Source: an uncultured Clostridia bacterium
GTDB taxonomy: Bacteria > Bacillota > Clostridia > Oscillospirales > Ruminococcaceae
NCBI GenBank assembly: GCA_947165805.1
Contig: CAMVBT010000190.1
Span: forward strand, 1 to 5,245
Direction: 5' to 3'
DNA length: 5,245 nt
Made by a program: the position numbers and the translations under genes
The notes under the pieces: generated by a model
Databases searched by the model: none
Seen by the model: only the letters and a program-made list of their open reading frames with translations
Told to the model about the DNA's origin: nothing
Shown here: piece after piece, positions 1 through 5,245 of the stretch
Numbering within the stretch: position 1 is the first letter of the stretch
How the letters are laid out: the number at the start of each line of letters is the position of its first letter

Positions 1-2595
1 GGAAAGAACGGCACGGTGCTGTTATCCGTGAAGGCAGACTCCCTTGATGCCGAATTCGGCGTAAAGGTTGACTACAGCAACGTCGGCAAGGCAAAGTGGC
101 TCGAAAAAGAGATACCGGTCGGCTCCTACACAATAAAGCTCGCCGATCCCGACCGCTTCGTTGACTCGATAAAGAAGCTCTCCGGCGGCGGCAGGGAAGA
201 GCCCGATGTATATAACGAGGGCATGAGCAACACCTTCGTCAAGCCCGTTATGGTGGCAGACGAACAGAGCTCCGCGGGCGGCATTGACCCCGAAAAGCTC
301 ATAAACGAGCTGAAAAAGGCCGAGATATCCTTCGGTTCGGCAGTTACAGGCGATACCTGCACGATGGATTTCAGCCTCTCCGTGGGCGATATAGGAAAGA
401 TAAGCACCAATATGACCGCAGTCAAGTCGGGCGATACATTCACCGCTCCCGACAAGTCCAAGGATATAGATCTGGACAGCGACGCGGACAAGAAGGCACT
501 CACCGATGACCTCACCAAGTGGGCACAGGATGCGGTCAAGCGCCTCGGTCTCGAGAGCCTGCTCGGCGGAATGGGCGGTTCTTCCGTAAATACCGTTTCA
601 TCGGAAAAGCAGAAGCATTACGCGGCCTATGACGAATACGGCTCCGCGAGCTACGCGAATACCTGCGCGGAAAAGATATACAACGGCCTGAACGATACCG
701 TCGCGAAGACTGTTGCCTCCGGTCTCGACAGCGGCGTGATAAGGCTTTATTACAAGAACGGCGAGCTGAACGTACTTGACGACGCGGGCGTTCCCGGCAT
801 CAACTACACCGACAGCAGCTTCGACTCCGTTTACGCCGAGGTCATCTTCGACGTAAGAGTCTCCGACACAATAGCCGGTGTCGCGGTAATACTGACCGAC
901 GACCCGTATGATCTCCCGGCAAAGACACCCGATATATTCAGCTTCGTTGACAACGTGTTCCCGTGGGACGATTACAGCAATGAGATCGGCGAATACATCG
1001 CCGGCACATATCCCGTGCTTTACTACGGCGAGCCTCATACGACCTCGCTGATCGCAAAGCAGAGAACTGTAGACGAGCTCAACGATATCGCAGAGGACAT
1101 ATCGACAGCAGTCACAAGAAAGCTCGGCAGCAGCGGCAAGCTCGCGGCTCCCGATGACAGGACCGAAGGCGGTCTCACATACGTTATCGGTTCCGACGGC
1201 GACGGCAGGTGGTCGGCATGGAACGATGCCGAAGACAGCGTGCTGGGCGCTTTCGCGGCGGGCTTCACGGATATGGTAGGCACATATATCGTTTCTCCCG
1301 ACCGGTCCGATCTTACAGCGGTAATATACTTCTATGACGGCAAATTCGTCGGTACACTCGTATTCGGCGGCAGCACCGGTCTGGAACCGGGCGATGACAC
1401 CCTGCCGACGGCTGAGGATTTCGCAGGCGGTTCGTATTTCGGCTGGTACGCGCTCGATGAGAACGACTTTGTCCCGACCCCCGGCTACACCATAAATCCC
1501 GACGGCGCGGCTGTCCATGTCGGAAGTTACTGCGCGGCCACACAGTCCGAACTGAAATGGAGCGACGACAACGGCTCGAACTTCGGCGGAGCTTCTGACG
1601 GCATTTCCGGCACATGGCAGGTAGTTGACCAGTACGGCGACTTCCTCGTGGACGACATCGTTCCCTCCGAGGTAGATATGACAGCGGTCATCGACGACAG
1701 CAGCGAGCCCGGCACACTCGGCCTTACGGCGACCGGTGATGTTTTCAGGACATACTACTTCAACAAGAGCGTCTACTTCGACGGCGAATACGATATCTAC
1801 CGCAGCCTTATGGACGCCGAGGAGGAAAACGAACCCGTCGGTATCCTGTGGCCGGAGAGCAACGGCACTATGGTGATCTGCTTCATTAACGGCGAAGATC
1901 AGTACACCTACTATATCATAAACCGCGGCGGCGACGTATCTGCGGGCGGTACTTCCGATATGTCCGGCACGCCCAAGGAGAACCCCGAGATTGCCGATAT
2001 CACGGGCAGATGGACGAAGGCGGACGACCCCGACGCGGTGACCTTTGCGGTAAGCTCCAACGGTATAATGACGATCGAGACCTCTCTCGGCTATTGCTTC
2101 GTCAACCCGAAGGCGGACGGCTTCGATCTGTACGACGATGATATGAACATCATCGGTGAGATGCGTTACAGCGAAGAGAATGACTCTGTGGTTGTCATCG
2201 ACTACGGTGCGGACAACGAAGAGACTCTGTTCATCAGAGCGGGAGCTCCCTATACCGTGGACTATATGGGCGACTGGGTGCTATACAGCGTCAACGGCAC
2301 GACAATGGAGGATATCGCGAAGAGGAACAACAGAAAAGTCGAGGATATCACTTCCTACATGACTATCTCCGAGTACGACATAATCCTCAGCAACGCCGAG
2401 GGAAGACAGATACTCATTATCAGCGCCTACGACGACGCTTACTTCGTTGAGAATCCCGGCGACAACCTCATGGAGACCGGCAAATACGACGACTCCGAGG
2501 AGACGATCACGGTCACACAGACCGAATTGAAAGCGGACGGCACAGTGGACGAGAGCAGCGCATCGACTGTTCTTGTTTTCAAGCGCAGTCTGTAA
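1..2595 (+). CDS. Large acidic multi-module protein, probably secreted or surface-anchored, function unknown (5' truncated by window edge)
   Basis: The reading frame is open from the first base, so the gene begins upstream. A GTG at 16 is in frame but has no convincing SD and is probably internal. The 864 visible residues (numbered from the first in-window codon) are rich in Asp, Glu, Gly, Tyr and Ser, with no membrane segment, which fits an extracytoplasmic protein whose signal is off-window. Low-complexity linkers divide it at about 189-201 (GGMGGSS), 456-478 and 643-665. Module A (1-188) is a beta/helix mix. Module B (about 200-456) holds two similar halves, each an amphipathic helix (218-241, 356-376) with hydrophobic strands (276-301, 437-457) and a [AV]GTY motif (334-337, 426-429); these faintly recall pseudopilin heads. 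The C-terminal half is beta-rich and contains three lipocalin-like G-x-W strand starts (537-539, 669-671, 757-759). It ends in TAA. I do not recognise a named family; the domain comparisons are inference, while the coding call is firm from the length and codon use. Confidence 0.88.
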   Translation, partial: GKNGTVLLSVKADSLDAEFGVKVDYSNVGKAKWLEKEIPVGSYTIKLADPDRFVDSIKKLSGGGREEPDVYNEGMSNTFVKPVMVADEQSSAGGIDPEKLINELKKAEISFGSAVTGDTCTMDFSLSVGDIGKISTNMTAVKSGDTFTAPDKSKDIDLDSDADKKALTDDLTKWAQDAVKRLGLESLLGGMGGSSVNTVSSEKQKHYAAYDEYGSASYANTCAEKIYNGLNDTVAKTVASGLDSGVIRLYYKNGELNVLDDAGVPGINYTDSSFDSVYAEVIFDVRVSDTIAGVAVILTDDPYDLPAKTPDIFSFVDNVFPWDDYSNEIGEYIAGTYPVLYYGEPHTTSLIAKQRTVDELNDIAEDISTAVTRKLGSSGKLAAPDDRTEGGLTYVIGSDGDGRWSAWNDAEDSVLGAFAAGFTDMVGTYIVSPDRSDLTAVIYFYDGKFVGTLVFGGSTGLEPGDDTLPTAEDFAGGSYFGWYALDENDFVPTPGYTINPDGAAVHVGSYCAATQSELKWSDDNGSNFGGASDGISGTWQVVDQYGDFLVDDIVPSEVDMTAVIDDSSEPGTLGLTATGDVFRTYYFNKSVYFDGEYDIYRSLMDAEEENEPVGILWPESNGTMVICFINGEDQYTYYIINRGGDVSAGGTSDMSGTPKENPEIADITGRWTKADDPDAVTFAVSSNGIMTIETSLGYCFVNPKADGFDLYDDDMNIIGEMRYSEENDSVVVIDYGADNEETLFIRAGAPYTVDYMGDWVLYSVNGTTMEDIAKRNNRKVEDITSYMTISEYDIILSNAEGRQILIISAYDDAYFVENPGDNLMETGKYDDSEETITVTQTELKADGTVDESSASTVLVFKRSL

Positions 2596-2624
2596 CGGCA
2601 CAGAAAAACTATTGAAAGGCTGAG

Positions 2625-2649
2625 CGGGCGGGGAGCAATTCCCCGCCCG
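2625..2649 (+). terminator. GC-rich hairpin between the large gene and nnr (terminator-like, no U tract)
   Basis: A perfect 10-bp stem (CGGGCGGGGA with TCCCCGCCCG) closes a 5-nt loop (GCAAT), and one further G-T pair is possible at its base. It begins 29 nt after the TAA of the large gene and ends 4 nt before the SD of nnr. No T run follows on either strand, so it is not a canonical intrinsic terminator. It could be a weak or factor-assisted terminator, a 3'-end-protecting structure, or a processing site separating two cistrons. The structure is certain; its role is not. Confidence 0.45.
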
Positions 2650-2653
2650 TGTC

Positions 2654-2661
2654 AAAGGCGG
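2654..2661 (+). promoter_or_regulatory. Ribosome binding site of nnr
   Basis: AAAGGCGG is a one-mismatch version of AAAGGAGG and lies 10 nt before the ATG at 2672. It supports that ATG as the start; the family's usual N-terminus also begins only a few residues before the conserved Met-Arg-x-x-Ala/Asp region seen here. Confidence 0.65.
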
Positions 2662-2671
2662 TAATAAAAGT

Positions 2672-4201
2672 ATGCGGTTCACTGTCACAAACGAGCAGAT
2701 GAGAACAGCGGAAGCAAACGCCGACCGCGAGGGCATCTCCTACATGAAGATGATGCGCAGCGCGGGCGAGGCGTGTTTTTCGCGTATCTCGAAGATACTC
2801 GGCAGCGTCGAGGGCAAGGACATAGTCATTCTCGCCGGGCGCGGAAATAACGGCGGTGACGGCATCGTTATCGCAGATCTGCTGACCTCGGCGAGAGCCA
2901 ACGCCATACTCGTGTTCGTGCAGGACCTCCCGAAGTCCGAGTGCGCCCGCGAGTGCTTCTCGGTCTATGAGCGAGCCATAAAGACCACGCTCTATGTTCA
3001 TCGAAAAGAGACAGTCCAGTACGCCATAGCCAACTGCGACGCCGTCATCGACTGCGTGTTCGGTACGGGCTTTCACGGCGAGCTCGACGAGACAGTCTCC
3101 GGGCTTTTCTTCTACACCAACGAGAACTGCTCCGGCATACGCATCTCCGTCGATGTGCCGAGCGGCATAAACAGCGATACCGGCGAGATCGCGGAGAACG
3201 CGTTCCGCCCCGACTATACGATAGTTCTCGCGGCCATGAAGCGCGGGCTCTATTCCCACCCCGCCTATGAGAGCTGCGGGCAGATAATACTCACCGATAT
3301 CGGCATACCCCGCACGATGTACGAGGGCTTTGAGGCTGTGCTGTCGGACAATACCCTGCTCGGCATGATACCGCAGAGAAAGGCCGTTTCGCACAAGGGC
3401 GACTACGGCAGGCTGCTGAACATCGCCGGGAGCGCTTTCTATACCGGAGCCGCCATGCTCTCGACAGACGGCGCCCTGCGCGCGGGAGTGGGGCTCTGTA
3501 CGCTGGCGACGCCGACGCGCGTGATAAACGCCGTGGCTTCCGCTGTTCCCGAGACAACGTATCTGCCGCTTGAGCAGGACTTTGACGGCTTCATCAACGA
3601 CAGGGCGGTGAGCCTTGTGTCGGACGAGCTGGTGCGGACGAAATACTCCGCCGTGCTGGTCGGCTGCGGGCTCGGAAACAACAGAAGCACCGCCGAAATG
3701 ACAGAAACCGTCATAAAACGTGCGGATTGTCCCGTAATTATCGACGCGGACGGTCTTAATTCCGTTGCTCCGAATATAAATGTATTGAAGGAAAGCAAAA
3801 AGACCGTGATCGTCACGCCGCACCCTGCCGAATTTTCCCGCATGACGGGAATGCCGGTCGCTAAGATACAGAGCGACAGGCTCAAGGCGGCAAGGGATTT
3901 CGCGGCGGAATACGGCTGCATCACCGTGCTCAAGGGCGTCAATACAGTCATAGCCTCTCCGGCCGGGGAGGTGTTCGTCAATACGACGGGCAACGCGGGT
4001 CTCGCGAAGGGCGGCAGCGGCGACGTGCTGGCGGGCATCATAGCCTCGCTCGCGGCACAGGGGGTCAAGCCCCTGCACGCGGCGGCTCTCGGAGTTTATC
4101 TGCATGGGCTCGCGGCGGACGTGCTCGCCGGAAGGCTCGGGAAGGCGGGGCTCCTGCCGCGCGACCTGCCCGGTGTTCTGCCGGAGCTTATGAAGCAGTA
4201 A
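2672..4201 (+). CDS. nnr: Bifunctional NAD(P)H-hydrate epimerase / ADP-dependent (S)-NAD(P)H-hydrate dehydratase
   Basis: This cytoplasmic metabolite-repair enzyme converts damaged NADH and NADPH hydrates back to usable cofactors: the N-terminal domain epimerises the R and S forms, and the C-terminal domain dehydrates the S form using ADP. The 509 residues match the usual length of the fused YjeF/Nnr protein. The YjeF_N domain (about 1-215) shows GRGNNGGDG at 56-64, DCVFGTG at 127-133 and VDVPSG at 160-165. The ribokinase-like YjeF_C domain (about 225-509) shows HKGDYG at 241-246, GCGLG at 331-335, DADGLN at 358-363, TPHPAEF at 382-388 and the NTTGNAG...GGSGD block at 437-451, whose Asp451 is the expected catalytic base. 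The usual LMENAG near the N-terminus reads MMRSAG (27-32). The gene ends in tandem stops (TAATAA, 4199-4204). It is complete, and the lipoprotein gene follows 56 nt later. The symbol nnr (also nnrD or yjeF) is a family name. Confidence 0.97.
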   Translation: MRFTVTNEQMRTAEANADREGISYMKMMRSAGEACFSRISKILGSVEGKDIVILAGRGNNGGDGIVIADLLTSARANAILVFVQDLPKSECARECFSVYERAIKTTLYVHRKETVQYAIANCDAVIDCVFGTGFHGELDETVSGLFFYTNENCSGIRISVDVPSGINSDTGEIAENAFRPDYTIVLAAMKRGLYSHPAYESCGQIILTDIGIPRTMYEGFEAVLSDNTLLGMIPQRKAVSHKGDYGRLLNIAGSAFYTGAAMLSTDGALRAGVGLCTLATPTRVINAVASAVPETTYLPLEQDFDGFINDRAVSLVSDELVRTKYSAVLVGCGLGNNRSTAEMTETVIKRADCPVIIDADGLNSVAPNINVLKESKKTVIVTPHPAEFSRMTGMPVAKIQSDRLKAARDFAAEYGCITVLKGVNTVIASPAGEVFVNTTGNAGLAKGGSGDVLAGIIASLAAQGVKPLHAAALGVYLHGLAADVLAGRLGKAGLLPRDLPGVLPELMKQ

Positions 4202-4207
4202 TAACAC

Positions 4208-4278
4208 AAAAAACGCTTCACGGTCTTTGTCTTTCCTGTCGGAAAGGAAGGTTGACTGTGAAGCGTCTTATTTTTATT
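4208..4278 (+). terminator. Nested terminator-like inverted repeat after nnr, overlapping the start of the lipoprotein gene; possibly bidirectional
   Basis: The outer arms 4213-4225 and 4254-4266 pair over 13 bp with one G-T pair on the + strand. Inside is a perfect 6-bp hairpin, CTTTCC (4231-4236) with GGAAAG (4241-4246), and a TGTC loop. The 3' arm is followed by a T-rich run (CTTATTTTTATT, 4267-4278), as in an intrinsic terminator. Read on the - strand, the other arm is followed by six Ts (complement of A4208-A4213), with an A-C mismatch at the wobble position. It could therefore stop nnr transcripts rightward and addA read-through leftward. The 3' arm and T-rich run are also the first codons of the lipoprotein gene, and the inner stem holds its SD, so attenuation or translational sequestration is an alternative reading. 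The pairing is seen directly; the function is inferred. Confidence 0.6.
4243..4251 (+). promoter_or_regulatory. Ribosome binding site that decides the lipoprotein start (GTG 4258 over TTG 4252)
   Basis: The purine-rich run AAAGGAAGG gives a core AAGGA at 4244-4248, with 9 nt to the GTG at 4258 but only 3 nt to the in-frame TTG at 4252. The spacing favours GTG, which also gives the typical lipoprotein start Met-Lys-Arg-Leu. GGAAAG (4241-4246) is one arm of a small hairpin, so the site may be masked when the RNA folds. Confidence 0.7.
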
Positions 4279-4803
4279 GTTCCCGTTATTCTGGCGCTGT
4301 CCGCCTGTACCGCAGGCAGCGGAGCAGCAGCGCCGCCCGATATGGATGTATCGTTCAGCGCCGAGGCGGATATAAGCTATGAGGGCATGAACTGTACCGC
4401 TCAGATGCGCCGTTTTGAACGCGGGATATGGGAGTTCTGCGTAACGTCCCCGTACCCGGTGGAGGGGCTGGTGATCACGGTCAGGGACGGGGAGACGAAG
4501 CTAAAAATGTACGATATGGAGAGCGCCGCGGACGTGAGCGTCGGCACGGTCAGCATGGCGCGCGCGATAGTCGATGCCTATGAGACCGCCGCGGAGAACG
4601 GTACCGTCGTCAGCGGCGGATACAGCGCGTCCGCAGTATCGGGGAACACCGGTTCGGGCGGCTGTACGGTGGTCTTCGGCGAGGATAATGCCCCCGTATC
4701 GCTGACCTCCGAGGAGGGTAAGCTCACCGTCGGCATAACGAAGTTCGCCCCTCTCGAACGCGCCGGCGAGGACGAGGAGGACGCCGTCATCATCATCGAA
4801 TGA
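4258..4803 (+). CDS. Small lipoprotein of unknown function, possibly LolA-like (YdcC/GerS type)
   Basis: The 181-residue product has a classic lipoprotein signal: Lys2-Arg3, a hydrophobic core (4-14) and the lipobox Leu14-Ser-Ala-Cys17. It should therefore be lipidated at Cys17 and held on the outer face of the membrane. A short Gly/Ala/Pro linker (18-27) leads into a beta-rich domain of about 150 residues. Trp58 and Pro65 sit in a strand-turn pattern (W-x-F-x-V-x-x-P, then a Gly-Leu strand and a D-G-E turn) that resembles LolA-like lipoproteins; this is an impression, not a proven match. Residues 168-174 are acidic (Gly-Glu-Asp-Glu-Glu-Asp), and the protein ends Val-Ile-Ile-Ile-Glu. In many Firmicutes a LolA-like lipoprotein gene lies near acpS/nnr and alr, which agrees with its place after nnr; no alr follows here. 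Start codon and SD lie in the inverted repeat at 4213-4266. The 3' end overlaps convergent addA by 11 bp. An alternative TTG start at 4252 would add two residues. Confidence 0.88.
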   Translation: MKRLIFIVPVILALSACTAGSGAAAPPDMDVSFSAEADISYEGMNCTAQMRRFERGIWEFCVTSPYPVEGLVITVRDGETKLKMYDMESAADVSVGTVSMARAIVDAYETAAENGTVVSGGYSASAVSGNTGSGGCTVVFGEDNAPVSLTSEEGKLTVGITKFAPLERAGEDEEDAVIIIE

Positions 4804-5245
4804 CGACTATGCCCCTGCCGGATTCGCCGTTCCTGCGGCCTTCGCTCTCGAGCCAGAACGAGTAGAGCATCTTCTCTTTCACGCGCATACCCATGGACTC
4901 GGTGAGCGCGTGGGCGTATATCGCGAGCTGTCCGCTGTATTCCGCGGTCAGCAGCTGCGGAGTGGTGCGGACATTCGTTTTGTAGTCCACGAGCACTATC
5001 TCGTTGCCCTCGACGAAGAACAGGTCGGTGATGCCCTGAATGAACGGCTTTTCGCTGTCGCTCCACGAAGCTATGCCGTACTGCGCGCATATCGCTTTGA
5101 GTTCTTCGTCGTCGGGCTCGTAGAACAGCGGGTGTTCCTTGTATATGTTCTCCGCTCCGCACGCGTTCATGCGCCTGCACAGGTCGCTGCCGAGGAAATA
5201 CGCTATATCGCTGTCGTCTATCGAGGCGCGTTCCGCCTGCGAAAG
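4793..5245 (-). CDS. addA: AddA subunit of the AddAB helicase-nuclease, C-terminal nuclease domain (5' truncated by window edge)
   Basis: AddA with AddB processes double-strand DNA ends for RecA-dependent repair. Only the last 150 residues are visible; the frame is open to the right edge, and an ATG at 5170 is internal. Numbered from the edge, the segment shows Asp-Leu-Cys-Arg-Arg-Met (21-26) and Lys-Glu-His-Pro-Leu-Phe (36-41), corresponding to the family's R-E-x-P-F element. The PD-(D/E)XK nuclease core follows: Gly71-Ile-Thr-Asp74, then Val86-Asp87-Tyr-Lys89-Thr. Asp74, Asp87 and Lys89 align with the metal-binding Asp, Asp and Lys of RecB-family nucleases. GQLAIYAHAL is the expected Gln-x3-Tyr motif, and YSFWL is the closing strand. 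All catalytic residues expected in this part are present, so the domain looks active. The helicase domains, and probably addB, lie beyond the window. Its TGA (complement of 4793-4795) lies inside the last codons of the convergent lipoprotein gene. I see no terminator directly after it; the first U-run hairpin in its direction is at 4208-4266. Confidence 0.93.
   Translation of the reverse strand, partial: LSQAERASIDDSDIAYFLGSDLCRRMNACGAENIYKEHPLFYEPDDEELKAICAQYGIASWSDSEKPFIQGITDLFFVEGNEIVLVDYKTNVRTTPQLLTAEYSGQLAIYAHALTESMGMRVKEKMLYSFWLESEGRRNGESGRGIVVIR

Noticed and set aside
598..1518. 306-codon open frame on the - strand inside the large gene
   Set aside because: It is antisense to a continuous 864-residue frame, has no SD of note or protein motif, and its composition follows from complementing the real codons.
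2612..2640. TTGAAA as a -35 with a -10 seventeen bases on, as a promoter for nnr
   Set aside because: The -10 position reads GCAATT, a poor match, and lies within the GC hairpin.
2662..2667. TAATAA as a -10 box for nnr
   Set aside because: It is too close to the ATG; transcription would begin at or after the start codon, yet an SD is present upstream.
2609..4207. 532-codon open frame on the - strand covering all of nnr
   Set aside because: It is a shadow of the GC-rich codon bias of nnr. Its translation is rich in Arg, His and Val with no recognisable motif, and the opposite frame carries every Nnr motif.
4252..4257. TTG at 4252 as the lipoprotein start
   Set aside because: Only 3 nt separate it from the AAGGA core of the SD, whereas GTG 4258 has 9 nt and gives the usual Met-Lys-Arg signal-peptide start.
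4578..5180. 200-codon - strand frame spanning the addA tail and lipoprotein gene
   Set aside because: It is out of frame with the AddA nuclease motifs and has an Arg/His-rich translation typical of a shadow frame.
1..5245. CRISPR arrays, insertion sequences, tRNA/rRNA genes, phage or toxin-antitoxin genes
   Set aside because: I saw no regularly spaced direct repeats, transposase motifs, cloverleaf sequences or small toxin-like frames; nearly all the window is accounted for by four coding regions.

Overview
The window looks like a chromosomal segment from a Gram-positive Clostridia bacterium. An Oscillospiraceae/Ruminococcus-like gut anaerobe is the best guess. This rests on the AddA-type (AddAB) recombination nuclease, a single fused NAD(P)H-hydrate repair enzyme, lipoprotein-style secretion, strong Shine-Dalgarno (SD) sites with GTG/TTG starts, and moderately GC-rich codon use (GGC, GAC, TAC, AAG preferred). 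I made no database comparison, so the taxonomic call is an inference.

Layout, left to right. (1) 1-2595 (+): the C-terminal 864 residues of a large, acidic, multi-module and probably extracytoplasmic protein of unknown function. The gene runs off the left edge. (2) 2596-2671: a short intergenic gap with a perfect 10-bp GC-rich hairpin and the SD of the next gene. (3) 2672-4201 (+): a complete bifunctional NAD(P)H-hydrate epimerase / ADP-dependent NAD(P)H-hydrate dehydratase. (4) 4202-4257: a 56-nt gap dominated by a nested inverted repeat. It looks like a terminator, but it encloses the SD and start codon of the next gene. (5) 4258-4803 (+): a small lipoprotein, possibly of the LolA-like/YdcC-GerS-like kind. 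(6) 4793-5245 (-): the C-terminal 150 residues of AddA, containing the PD-(D/E)XK nuclease core. It converges on the lipoprotein gene with an 11-bp tail-to-tail overlap, and its 5' part lies beyond the right edge.

Functionally, the window joins housekeeping metabolite repair (nnr), double-strand-break processing (addA) and two envelope or secreted proteins of unknown role. The three + strand genes are co-directional, but hairpins in both gaps make a simple constitutive operon doubtful. The most interesting part is 4202-4803. There a terminator-like structure overlaps the translation start of the lipoprotein gene, and the same gene is exposed to antisense transcription from addA. I see no mobile element, CRISPR array, tRNA, rRNA or phage gene, and no gene-free stretch over 300 bases.
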